Assembly (NCBI RefSeq): GCF_001641635.1
Contig: NZ_LUUB01000049.1
Coordinates: 1 to 44,833, forward strand
From: Bradyrhizobium centrolobii
Lineage (GTDB): Bacteria; Pseudomonadota; Alphaproteobacteria; Rhizobiales; Xanthobacteraceae
DNA length: 44,833 nucleotides
Direction of reading: 5' to 3'
A program made the translations under genes and the position numbers. A model generated the notes under the pieces. The model made no database searches. It saw only the letters and a program-made list of their open reading frames with translations, and was not told the DNA's origin. This document shows, in pieces, positions 33,598-41,210 of this stretch; within the stretch, counting starts at the first letter, position 1; the number at the start of each line of letters is the position of its first letter.

Positions 33598-34806
33598 ATG
33601 ACGCGCGGAGTTCGTTTGTATCTCGTCGGCTCCATCGTCCTTGTTTCGCTTGCGGGTTGCGGACGCGGCTGGTTCCAGGCCGAACGCGAACCGTGGCGGG
33701 CCGAGGCGGAGGCCGCGTGCCTGAAGTCGGGCGCGGTGAAGGAGAGCCCGGTTATCGTGCGCATCGAGCCGATTTCCGGTCCCGGCGCCTGCGGCGCAGA
33801 ATTTCCGCTGAAGGTCGCCGCCATCGGCGAAGCCTCGAGCAGCTATGGCTTTGTCGACGAGGAATTGCGCCCACCCGCGAGCATCGGCAACCAGCCGCGC
33901 TGGCCGGTGACGCAGCCGCAGTCGAACTATCCGCAAAGCCGGCCTTATCCCGCCGCATCCGGCTATCCGCAGCGTTCGAACTATCCCGAGAGCGCCGCGC
34001 GCCAGCCCTCCGGCTATGGCACGTCATCCGGCCCGATCTCGCTCAGCGCGCCCGGCGTGGCGCCGGAGGAGGATGAGATCGACCTGCCGCCGGAAGGCAC
34101 CGATGCGGCCGGAGCGGCGCGCTACATGAACGCGCCGAGCTATCCAGCGCGGCCGGCGCCGTACTCGCAGGCGCCCGTGCAACAGCCGCTGCCGCGCCTT
34201 GGTCCCGCGCAAGGCAATCCCGTCACCGCAGTTGGTCCCGTCGCAGTGAAGCCGACCGCGACGCTCGCCTGTCCGATCGTGTCCGAGCTCGACCGCTGGC
34301 TCGCCGACACCGTACAGCCGTCGGCGACGCGCTGGTTCGGTCAACGCGTGGTTGAGATCAAGCAGATCTCCGCCTATTCCTGCCGCGGCATGAACGGCAA
34401 TCCGCACGCTCACATTTCCGAGCATGCCTTCGGCAATGCGCTCGACATCGCCGCCTTCGTGCTCGCCGACGGCCGGCGCGTTACGGTGAAGGACGGCTGG
34501 CGCGGCCTGCCGGAAGAACAGGGCTTTTTGCGCGACGTGCAATCAGGCGCGTGCGCACATTTCACCACCGTGCTGGCGCCGGGCTCCAACGTCTATCACT
34601 ACGATCACATCCATGTGGATCTGATGCGCCGCGCCAGCCGCGGGCTGATCTGCCAGCCGGCCGCCGTCTCCGGCGAGGAAGTCGCCGCCCGCGCGCAGCA
34701 GCGTAATCCCTACGCCAACACGCGCGATCCCTACGTGACGGGCTCGCTCGGTCACAAGAGCAAGCGCGCTAAGGTCAACGAGGAAGACGAGTTCGAGGAC
34801 GAGTAG
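33598..34806 (+). CDS. Extensin-family lipoprotein
   Basis: 402 residues. The N-terminus has a lipobox (LVSLAGC, Cys near residue 21), so it is probably a lipoprotein. A Pro/Tyr/Ser-rich linker with repeats of NYPQS/GYPQR type (about 100-220) leads to the extensin-like C-terminal domain: ACPIVSELDRWLADTVQPSA, SCRGMNGNPHAHISEHAFGN, LDIAAFVLADG and YHYDHIHVDLM. The His/Asp pattern (SEHAFGNALD, HYDHIHVD) matches M15-type zinc peptidases, and a peptidoglycan-peptidase role is inferred. An acidic tail (NEEDEFEDE) ends it. Confidence 0.88.
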   Translation: MTRGVRLYLVGSIVLVSLAGCGRGWFQAEREPWRAEAEAACLKSGAVKESPVIVRIEPISGPGACGAEFPLKVAAIGEASSSYGFVDEELRPPASIGNQPRWPVTQPQSNYPQSRPYPAASGYPQRSNYPESAARQPSGYGTSSGPISLSAPGVAPEEDEIDLPPEGTDAAGAARYMNAPSYPARPAPYSQAPVQQPLPRLGPAQGNPVTAVGPVAVKPTATLACPIVSELDRWLADTVQPSATRWFGQRVVEIKQISAYSCRGMNGNPHAHISEHAFGNALDIAAFVLADGRRVTVKDGWRGLPEEQGFLRDVQSGACAHFTTVLAPGSNVYHYDHIHVDLMRRASRGLICQPAAVSGEEVAARAQQRNPYANTRDPYVTGSLGHKSKRAKVNEEDEFEDE

Positions 34807-34842
34807 GGCGCCTGTGCGCATGCGATTGTCGAACTCAGCAAG

Positions 34843-34986
34843 TCACTTTGCGGTCCGCACCGACGTGGCGGGAACCAGCCCCACGCAGCGCTGCACCTCG
34901 TCCGGCACGTTGTAGTCGCACATGACGGGGCGGCTGTCGCGCAGGCCGCACGCCTGCCGCAGCACCACGAATCGCCACACCTTGGA
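34843..34986 (-). pseudogene. Remnant of a second DUF6665-like gene
   Basis: Directly after the LANCL-like gene's stop, and in the same frame, 45 codons encode RFVVLRQACGLRDSRPVM and CDYNVPDEVQRCVGLVPAT, clearly related to the C-terminal 45 residues of the small gene at 36177 (FVVQREACGMCDSRPVM, RDYNVPSEVQRCMGLVPAP). The first two thirds are missing. A GTG at 34980 could start a 45-residue peptide but has only a weak ribosome binding site. The two copies have diverged by roughly a fifth, so the duplication is old. Confidence 0.75.
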
Positions 34987-36180
34987 TCAGAATATTTCGA
35001 TCGTCGGGAAGCGCGGCTCGCTCGTGATGCAGTCCCAAAGGTATATCGCCAGGCCGACGTCGCCGGTCCAAAGCGAATAGCGTCCGCGGTTAACGACGAC
35101 CTTGGCGCCGCGATACTGGGCGATGGCCGTCATGGCGAATTGGCGTGCACGGTCGAGCCAGACCGGATCGTTTGTGCGCCGGTAAAGTTTGAGGAATGCG
35201 TAGCCGTTCCCGCCGGTGCCGTGGCATAGGTTCGAACCCTTGGTGAGCGGTCCAGCGGCCCAGGTGAACCGGCCGGCATCCAAGAGAAGTTCGTCAAAGT
35301 CAGGTGTCGCGAACGGCGCGTCGGCAAATGTCGTCACCATGCCGGGTGCGCCGTGGCAGTGCTGACACAAGGTCGGCGGTGTCTCGCGTTTGCTTTTCGC
35401 GCCCCAATTTGTTCCGACCTCAGAGCGCCACGCATTCGCTGCGAGGGTCTTCGGCACAAAATCGGCCACCTGCGCCCGCTGCGCCGGCGTCAACCAGTTC
35501 CATCCGCGCAACAACGGAATGACATTGCCGGCGAAGCCGTGTACGGGCCCAAGCCAGCGGTCTTTGGCGCCGTAAAGATCCTGGGTCCAGAGCGGACCGT
35601 GGGGCGTCTCCTCCAGATCGGCCAACAGCCGGGCCGCCTGTACTTCGAAGAGCCCGCGCCATCGCGGCTCTCGTGTCATCTCGGCCATGTGGATCGCGGC
35701 CAGCATGGATCCGGGCATGCCCCACATCAGTTCACGGATCGGGAGCCCGATATTTGCTTCCGCGCGCTCATGCACGAGATCGGCCAGGCTCGGCGTGGGA
35801 GCAAGACGCATGGCGAGCAGTCCGGCCCCCATGTCGCCAAAAAGCAGCGAGCCATGTTTGGCGTAACCGGCCGGCGAATTGCTCTCGAACCTGGCGATTG
35901 TCCGTTCCAGGAGCTTCGGCAGCACCGGGCGAAAGTCTTTAGCGACAAGGCTCGCGCCGACACGATGCAAATAGTCGAGCGCCCAGATGACACCTGCCGC
36001 GCCATAGTAGAAACTGGGGTTACCGTCTCCCACCCAATCGTCGCCGGGGTGACCGGGCCAAAACGTCTCGGGATGGAAATCAGCGATGGCATCGGAAACG
36101 ATATCTTGAATCGCGGTGCGGACAGCCAGCTCGCTCCAGGCGTCGCCCACAAGCGCGCGATGGCGACCGAGGGTGATCAT
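34987..36180 (-). CDS. LanC/LANCL-like protein
   Basis: 397-residue alpha-toroid protein of the lanthionine synthetase C-like superfamily. Expected zinc ligands are Cys275 in CQHCHGAPG and Cys319/His320 in NLCHGTGGNGYAFL, matching the WCHGAPG and LCHG motifs of eukaryotic LANCL and bacterial LanC. Toroid repeats with Gly-rich turns are seen: YYGAAGVIWAL, LLFGDMGAGLL, LMWGMPGSML, PVHGFAGNV and LWTGDVGLAIYL. LanC proteins add Cys thiols to dehydro-amino acids; LANCL proteins add glutathione. No lanthipeptide dehydratase or transporter is near. The ATG overlaps the stop of the DUF6665-like gene (ATGA). Longer starts would lie antisense-free but inside that gene. Confidence 0.85.
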   Translation of the reverse strand: MITLGRHRALVGDAWSELAVRTAIQDIVSDAIADFHPETFWPGHPGDDWVGDGNPSFYYGAAGVIWALDYLHRVGASLVAKDFRPVLPKLLERTIARFESNSPAGYAKHGSLLFGDMGAGLLAMRLAPTPSLADLVHERAEANIGLPIRELMWGMPGSMLAAIHMAEMTREPRWRGLFEVQAARLLADLEETPHGPLWTQDLYGAKDRWLGPVHGFAGNVIPLLRGWNWLTPAQRAQVADFVPKTLAANAWRSEVGTNWGAKSKRETPPTLCQHCHGAPGMVTTFADAPFATPDFDELLLDAGRFTWAAGPLTKGSNLCHGTGGNGYAFLKLYRRTNDPVWLDRARQFAMTAIAQYRGAKVVVNRGRYSLWTGDVGLAIYLWDCITSEPRFPTIEIF

Positions 36181-36536
36181 GACCTGAGTTTTGCGGTGCG
36201 CGTTGACGGCGCCGGGACCAGCCCCATGCAGCGCTGCACTTCGCTGGGAACGTTGTAGTCGCGCATGACGGGGCGGCTGTCGCACATGCCGCAGGCTTCC
36301 CGCTGCACCACGAACATCCAGAGCGCGTGGCCGGCTTCCATCACCAGGGCGCGCCGTGCCTGCCGTGTCGATGCCGGCGCGTCCGAGGCCGCATGGGCGG
36401 CATCGAATTCGCGCAAGCGCGCAATGGCTTGTTCCAGCGCTCGCCCCATCCGCCCGAACGCAGACGCCTGCTCCTGGACGATCTCGTAGTTGAGAACGTC
36501 GACGGGCGTGCGGTGAAGGCAAAGATCGCGGGACAT
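36177..36536 (-). CDS. DUF6665-like small protein
   Basis: 119 residues. NYEIVQEQASAFGRMGRALE is an amphipathic helix. RRALVMEAGHALWMFVVQRE and ACGMCDSRPVMRDYNVPSEV are the conserved core as I recall DUF6665. Five Cys residues, two of them in ACGMCD. Function unknown. The stop overlaps the start of the LANCL-like gene by four bases, so the two are translationally coupled. There is no clear ribosome binding site; TATAAAT lies 6-12 bases upstream of the ATG and could be a -10 element for a leaderless message, though this is speculative. Confidence 0.72.
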   Translation of the reverse strand: MSRDLCLHRTPVDVLNYEIVQEQASAFGRMGRALEQAIARLREFDAAHAASDAPASTRQARRALVMEAGHALWMFVVQREACGMCDSRPVMRDYNVPSEVQRCMGLVPAPSTRTAKLRS

Positions 36537-36689
36537 GGCTTATTTATAGCGTCACGCGGTGTGCGCTCGCAATGACGTGGTTAGACGTACGCCATGCGCA
36601 AAGCAGCCGTGGGATGGACAAAGCCACCACGTCGCGCGAATGCGCGCCCGATAACAGGCTCCACGTGCCCACCAATTCTATCGTCCGGT

Positions 36690-36745
36690 GCGGGTGCATG
36701 GTGGGCACGGCGCTATCGCGCCTTTGCCCGCCCTACGGCCTTGCC
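36690..36745. repeat. Palindromic repeat (family E)
   Basis: GTGGGCACGGCGC-TATC-GCGCCTTTGCCCGCCC is an imperfect hairpin of a common Bradyrhizobium-type intergenic element. It lies between the TetR gene's 3' end and the DUF6665 gene. Similar short pieces (GCTAACCCACCCTAC) flank the IS at position 1. No gene is seen in 36537-36749. Confidence 0.5.
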
Positions 36746-36749
36746 GTTC

Positions 36750-37385
36750 TCACTTTCTCCGGTACGCCGCCAGAAACATCCGCGTCGCGCTGTCGACCAC
36801 CTCGGTCATGCGTTCCTCCGACGGCGCGGGGGCGGCCTGGAAGACGAAGGGCAGGAACAGCGACGCCTTGCACAATTCCATGAACTGCGAGGCGGCGAGG
36901 TCGCAATCGTCGATCTTGAGATCGCCCGAGGCAACATGGGCCGTGAGATATTCGGCGAGCCGGTTGATGGTCTTGTCGAGCACACGTGCGTAGTAGCGGC
37001 GGCCGACGTCCGGCATGCGCTCGGCAATTGCCATCACGGTGCGGATCGCTGATCCGCCACCTGGACGGCAGAGCAGATGGATGTAGGCCGAGCCGAACTC
37101 CTTCAGCGTGGTCTCGGCATCCCGCGAGGGATCGAAATTGAACACAACCTGGCCGTGCTGGAGCGCCTCCTGCTCGAGGATTGCCTCGAACAGCGCGCAT
37201 TTGTCGGCGAAATAGACGTAGAGTGTGCCCTTGGAGACGGCGGCGGCCCGCGCGATCTCGCCCATGCTGGCGCCGTCGAAACCGAGGTCCATGAACACCT
37301 TGCGGGCGCCGTCCAGGATCTGGCGGCGCTTGGAGCTGTCCTCTTCGGAGACAAGACGCAGATGTTCGCGGTCGACTGCAACCAT
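36750..37385 (-). CDS. TetR-family repressor
   Basis: 211-residue regulator. The N-terminal helix-turn-helix is KRRQILDGARKVFMDLGFDG followed by ASMGEIARAAAVSKGTLYVYF, classic TetR. The C-terminal helical domain binds a ligand, unknown here. It is divergent from the EmrA-like gene, and a perfect palindromic operator lies between them (37495-37515). It should repress the efflux genes and perhaps itself. The ATG at 37385 begins just before the first conserved helix; an upstream start 21 codons earlier is less likely. Its 3' end has no clear terminator. Confidence 0.93.
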   Translation of the reverse strand: MVAVDREHLRLVSEEDSSKRRQILDGARKVFMDLGFDGASMGEIARAAAVSKGTLYVYFADKCALFEAILEQEALQHGQVVFNFDPSRDAETTLKEFGSAYIHLLCRPGGGSAIRTVMAIAERMPDVGRRYYARVLDKTINRLAEYLTAHVASGDLKIDDCDLAASQFMELCKASLFLPFVFQAAPAPSEERMTEVVDSATRMFLAAYRRK

Positions 37386-37494
37386 TGGTTTAGTTTCTCG
37401 AAAGGTTTTGTCCGGGCTTAGACCGATTCCGGACCATGGAAAACCCAAAGAAAGGATTCGGGCCAGTAGGGTCCTTCGTAGGGAACTATTTAGA

Positions 37495-37515
37495 TTGACC
37501 GAACCGTTCGGTCAA
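37495..37515. promoter_or_regulatory. TetR-type operator
   Basis: TTGACCGAAC, one central C, and the exact complement GTTCGGTCAA make a perfect 21-base palindrome in the intergenic region of the divergent tetR and emrA genes. The left half contains TTGACC, which could also be a -35 box. Repression of both directions is likely; the cognate regulator is inferred from position. Confidence 0.82.
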
Positions 37516-37589
37516 TGATATCGGCGAGAGAGGGGCTGGGCCGCACGGTGGCGCGTCCCGGCTCGCGTTTTTTCATTGGGGAGGCCTTT

Positions 37590-38930
37590 ATGGCCGCATC
37601 GAGAGACCAGGCTGCGCGCGTCCTTCGCCAGGACTCCCTGGACCAAGCGTCCGACCACACACCGGAGCAGACGGGTGGGGAGGTTGTGACCGAGAAGTCC
37701 GCCGCGCTGGCCGAGCAGTTGCGCTCCCGCGTGGTCGAGGAAACCAAGCGCCACACCGTCGAGGTGCCGGAGACTCCCGTGACCGACAAGCCGGCCCCCA
37801 ACGCACCGGCGCCCGGCGCGCCTCAGGCCGGTGCTCCCAAATCCGGCAAGCGCAAATTCGTCCTGATGGGCGTCGGCCTCCTGCTGGCGCTCGCGGCGGC
37901 GAGCTATGCCGGCTACTACACGCTGATCGGCCGCTTCTACGTCTCGACCGACGACGCCTATGTCCGCGCCAACAACACCATGCTGGGTGCGCGTGTCGCC
38001 GGCCACATCTCCTCGATCCTCGCCGGTGACAACACTCTGGTGCACGCTGGCGACACCGTCTTCCGCATCGACGACGGCGACTACAAGATCGCCGTCGATG
38101 CCGCCGCGACCAAGATCGCGACCCAGCAGGCCACCATCGATCGCATCGGCCGTCAGGTCGCGGCGCTCGACAGCCAGGTCGCGCAGGCCAAGGCGCAGCT
38201 CGTATCTGCCGAGGCGGGCCTCAAGCGCGCCGATCTCGACTACGAGCGCCAGCAGGCGCTGAGCAACAAGGGCTTTGCCTCGCGTGCCACGTTCGAGACC
38301 TCGGAAGCCGGACGCGACCAGGGCGCCGCCGCGGTCAAGGCCGCGCAGGCCGCCTACGACGTCGCGGTCAGCAATGTCGACGTCGCCAAGGCGCAGCAGG
38401 CCGAAGCGCAGGCGCAACTCGCCGAGCTCAAGACCTCGCTCACCAAGGCCGAGCGTGATCTCAGTTTCACCGCGGTGCGCGCGCCGGTCGACGGCACATT
38501 CTCCAACCGCCTCGTCAACATCGGCGACTTCGTCGCGGTCGGCCAGCGTTTGGGCAATATCGTGCCGCTCGACGCGGTCTATATCGACGCCAACTTCAAG
38601 GAAACCCAGCTCAAGCGCATCCGCCCCGGCCAGCCCGTGACGATCAAGGTCGATGCCTACGGCATGCGCAAGTTCAGCGGCGTGGTCGACAGCATCGCGG
38701 CGGGCGCGGGCTCGGTGTTCACGCTGCTGCCGCCGGACAACGCCACCGGCAACTTCACCAAGATCGTGCAGCGCGTGCCGGTCCGCATCCGCGTGCCGAA
38801 ATCGGTCGCCAGGCAGAACCTGCTCCGAGCGGGCATGTCGGTCTACGCGACCGTCGACACCAACAAGGGCGCGGCCGACGCCGACGACGAGATCGATCTC
38901 GACGATCCCACCATGATCCATCCGCAGTAG
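37590..38930 (+). CDS. emrA: HlyD/EmrA-type membrane fusion protein
   Basis: 446-residue periplasmic adaptor for a drug exporter. A long cytoplasmic N-terminus (about 88 residues, Pro-rich) precedes one membrane span (about 89-112, KFVLMGVGLLLALAAASYAG). Then comes the barrel-lipoyl motif VSTDDAYVRANNTMLGARVA, typical of EmrA, a long coiled coil (about 175-300), the second lipoyl half (VRAPVDGTFSNRLVNIGDFV) and a beta-barrel. GGGGAGG is 6 bases before the ATG. The partner EmrB gene follows after a 204-base gap filled by a repeat. Confidence 0.92.
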   Translation: MAASRDQAARVLRQDSLDQASDHTPEQTGGEVVTEKSAALAEQLRSRVVEETKRHTVEVPETPVTDKPAPNAPAPGAPQAGAPKSGKRKFVLMGVGLLLALAAASYAGYYTLIGRFYVSTDDAYVRANNTMLGARVAGHISSILAGDNTLVHAGDTVFRIDDGDYKIAVDAAATKIATQQATIDRIGRQVAALDSQVAQAKAQLVSAEAGLKRADLDYERQQALSNKGFASRATFETSEAGRDQGAAAVKAAQAAYDVAVSNVDVAKAQQAEAQAQLAELKTSLTKAERDLSFTAVRAPVDGTFSNRLVNIGDFVAVGQRLGNIVPLDAVYIDANFKETQLKRIRPGQPVTIKVDAYGMRKFSGVVDSIAAGAGSVFTLLPPDNATGNFTKIVQRVPVRIRVPKSVARQNLLRAGMSVYATVDTNKGAADADDEIDLDDPTMIHPQ

Positions 38931-38971
38931 CGCGGGTGGATCATGATGCTCAGCGCGAGCGCCGCTTCGTC

Positions 38972-39100
38972 CTTCACCTCTCCCGCAGGGAGAGGTCGGA
39001 TCGCATCGCTAGATGCGATCCGGGTGAGGGGTTTCGCTCTCTCGTGGGACCTGAGCCCCTCACCCGGCGCTACGCGAGCTCTCCCCGATGGGGAGAGGTG
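38972..39100. repeat. Palindromic repeat (family C, copy 5)
   Basis: CACCTCTCCC-GCA-GGGAGAGG, GGATCGCATC-GCTA-GATGCGATCC, GGGTGAGGGG, then CCCCTCACCC and CTCTCCCC-GAT-GGGGAGAG. The layout matches copy 1, with the added GCATC hairpin of copies 2 and 3. It lies inside the emrA-emrB transcript. Confidence 0.82.
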
Positions 39101-39134
39101 TACCGAACTCGCGGCTTGAGTCAGAGCTGACACC

Positions 39135-40721
39135 ATGGCCAACGCCACGACCGCTTCACCTGCCATGATGGCGAACCCCGCTTCGGAGCGCATCGCGCCG
39201 AAGCGGCTGTTCGCCTTCATCATCATGGTGTTCGGGATGTTCATGTCGATCCTGGACATCCAGATCGTCTCGGCGTCCCTGAGCGAGATCCAGGCGGGCC
39301 TGTCGGCGAGCTCAAGTGAGGTCTCCTGGGTCCAAACCGCCTATCTGATCGCCGAAGTGATCGCGATCCCGCTGTCGGGATTCTTGTCGCGCGCCTTCGG
39401 CACGCGGCTGTTGTTCGCGATCTCGTCCGCCGGCTTCACCTTCTCGAGCCTGCTCTGCGGCTTCGCCACCACGAGCGAGGAGATGATCCTCTGGCGCGCG
39501 CTCCAGGGCTTTCTCGGCGCCGGCATGATCCCGACGGTGTTCGCCTCGGCCTACACGGTATTTCCCCGTTCCAAATTCCACGTCGTCGGTCCCATCATCG
39601 GCCTCGTCGCGACACTGGCGCCGACCATCGGACCGACGGTCGGCGGCTACATCACCGACGCGATGTCGTGGAACTGGTTGTTCTTCATCAACGTCATTCC
39701 CGGCATCGGCATCACCATCGGCGTGCTGGCGCTGGTCGATTTCGACGAGCCGCATTTCGAGCTGCTCGAACGTTTCGACTGGTGGGGCCTGATCTTTATG
39801 GCGGGCTTCCTCGGCGCGCTGGAATATGTGCTGGAGGAAGGCCCGCAGTATGAATGGCTCCAGGACACCTCGGTTGCGATCTGCACCGCGGTCTGCGCGG
39901 TCTCAGGGATCGCCTTCTTCTGGCGCGTGCTGACGGCGGCCGAGCCGATCGTCAATCTGCGCACCTTCACCAACCGCAATTTCGCCGTCGGCTGCACGCT
40001 GCAATTCTGCATCGGCATCGGCCTCTACGGCCTGACCTACATCTATCCGCGCTATCTCGCGGAAGTGCGCGGCTACAGCGCGCTGATGATCGGTGAGACC
40101 ATGTTCGTTTCCGGCATCACCATGTTCCTGGTCGCGCCGCTGGTCGGCCGGCTCATGGCGTCGCTCGACATGCGCTACATGATCGCGTTCGGCCTGATCG
40201 TGTTCGCGATCGGCTCCTACCAGATGACCTGGATCACGCGCGAGTTCGACTTCTACGAGCTCCTGATACCGCAGATCCTGCGCGGCATCGGCATGATGTT
40301 CGCGATGGTGCCGACCAACAACATCGCGCTCGGCACGCTGGCGCCGGACCGGGTGAAGAACGCGTCCGGACTGTTCAACCTGATGCGCAATCTCGGCGGC
40401 GCGGTCGGGCTTGCCGTCATCAACACCGTTCTCAACGACCGCACCGACCTGCACATCACGCGTCTGCAGGAGCGCGTGACCTGGGGCAATGCCACCGCGA
40501 CCGAAACCCTGAACATGTTCATGCAGAAGTTCCAGGGACTTGGCGATTCCACACTGATGGCGATGAAGCAGCTCAGCCAGATCGTGCACCGCCAGGCCGT
40601 GGTGATGAGCTTCGGCGATGCCTTCTTCATGCTGACGCTGTTCTATCTGGGCCTCAGCGTCCTGGTCACGCTGCTGAACAAGCCGGCTTCGCCGTTCGGC
40701 GCCGGCGGCGACGCGCATTAA
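39135..40721 (+). CDS. emrB: EmrB-type drug exporter (DHA2 MFS)
   Basis: 528-residue major-facilitator antiporter of the 14-span DHA2 family. MVFGMFMSILDIQIVSASLS is the first span with the DHA2 motif LDxxIV, and WVQTAYLIAEVIAIPLSGF, the second. LGAGMIPTVFASAYTVFP and PTIGPTVGGYITDAMSWNWL are motifs B and C of drug:proton antiporters. Near the end NASGLFNLMRNLGGAVGLAV is typical. It works with the upstream adaptor and an outer-membrane channel that is not in this window. Regulated by the TetR protein is inferred. Confidence 0.93.
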   Translation: MANATTASPAMMANPASERIAPKRLFAFIIMVFGMFMSILDIQIVSASLSEIQAGLSASSSEVSWVQTAYLIAEVIAIPLSGFLSRAFGTRLLFAISSAGFTFSSLLCGFATTSEEMILWRALQGFLGAGMIPTVFASAYTVFPRSKFHVVGPIIGLVATLAPTIGPTVGGYITDAMSWNWLFFINVIPGIGITIGVLALVDFDEPHFELLERFDWWGLIFMAGFLGALEYVLEEGPQYEWLQDTSVAICTAVCAVSGIAFFWRVLTAAEPIVNLRTFTNRNFAVGCTLQFCIGIGLYGLTYIYPRYLAEVRGYSALMIGETMFVSGITMFLVAPLVGRLMASLDMRYMIAFGLIVFAIGSYQMTWITREFDFYELLIPQILRGIGMMFAMVPTNNIALGTLAPDRVKNASGLFNLMRNLGGAVGLAVINTVLNDRTDLHITRLQERVTWGNATATETLNMFMQKFQGLGDSTLMAMKQLSQIVHRQAVVMSFGDAFFMLTLFYLGLSVLVTLLNKPASPFGAGGDAH

Positions 40722-40734
40722 AGGCCTCATGCGC

Positions 40735-40845
40735 GCTGTCATCGCCCGCGCAGGCGGGCGATCCAGTATTCCAGAGGCCGCGCAGCTAGAACCGAGGAGC
40801 CGCGGCGTACTGGATGCCCCGCCTTCGCGGGGCATGACAGCGGAG
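40735..40845. repeat. Mosaic palindromic repeat (family B, copy 3)
   Basis: The core (CCAGTATTCCAGAGGCCG ... CCGCGGCGTACTGG) is as in copies 1 and 2, but the arms are different: the left arm is ATCGCCCGC-GCA-GCGGGCGAT and the right arm is ATGCCCCGCC-TTCG-CGGGGCAT. It lies directly after emrB. Confidence 0.8.
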
Positions 40846-40868
40846 ATCAAATCGCCGGCGAAGCGCTC

Positions 40869-40917
40869 AATTTGCAACACTCGCGCGCGATCTCGCGCGA
40901 GCCGTGTTGCAAATCAA
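40869..40917 (+). terminator. Large stem-loop after the emrAB unit
   Basis: ATTTGCAACAC and GTGTTGCAAAT pair over 11 bases, with an inner TCGCGCG-CGATC-CGCGCGA-type stem. It ends the emrAB message or marks the start of the next unit; no T-tract. The 40846-40967 stretch holds nothing else visible. Confidence 0.5.
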
Positions 40918-40967
40918 ACCTGACGCATCTATAAAGTGCACCTCATTCAATCGAACCGGGGAGGGAT

Positions 40968-41135
40968 TTGCATGATTTCGTCGCATTCGCAGATCGCACG
41001 CCCGCGCTCGATGATGTTCTGGCTCGGTATGTGCTCGGCCTTTTAGAGGCCTTTTCCGCCAGCTTCGATTGGGCCAAGGTTTCGGCCAAGCGTCCCGATC
41101 GCTCCGCTTCCCAAATCAAAGCCAATCTTAAGTGA
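40968..41135 (+). CDS. Small protein with TTG start, upstream of the ABC exporter
   Basis: A 55-codon frame starting with TTG at 40968, five bases after GGGGAGG. It encodes a helical, soluble protein with TPALDDVLARYVLGLLEAFS and FDWAKVSAKRPDRS, codon composition like a real gene, and stop TGA at 41135. Not recognised. An ATG at 40972 in another frame shares the same ribosome binding site and would give a 24-residue peptide (stop at 41046). The TTG frame reads more like protein. The ABC exporter gene follows 75 bases later. Confidence 0.5.
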   Translation: MHDFVAFADRTPALDDVLARYVLGLLEAFSASFDWAKVSAKRPDRSASQIKANLK

Positions 41136-41210
41136 CGCCGTTTCGGCCTTCGTGGCCGGCATGCGTCCATCGATGGAGCCGGCCCGCGGCAAAAGCGGCC
41201 GGATGATGCC

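Noticed and set aside
36181..36522. 114-residue N-terminal extension of the LANCL-like protein
   Set aside because: Out-of-frame reading of the DUF6665-like gene; LanC similarity begins after the ATG at 36180.
36177..36536. DUF6665-like protein as a classic lanthipeptide precursor
   Set aside because: It is 119 residues, has no leader-cleavage motif or Ser/Thr/Cys-rich core, and no dehydratase or exporter is present. A partner role remains possible and is listed as a finding.
37476..37508. EcfG-type promoter upstream of emrA (GGAAC ... GTT)
   Set aside because: The spacing is 19 bases, outside the usual 16-17, and it overlaps the TetR operator.
37512..38921. 469-residue open frame opposite emrA
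   Set aside because: Asp/Val/Gly-rich antisense shadow; emrA has all family motifs.
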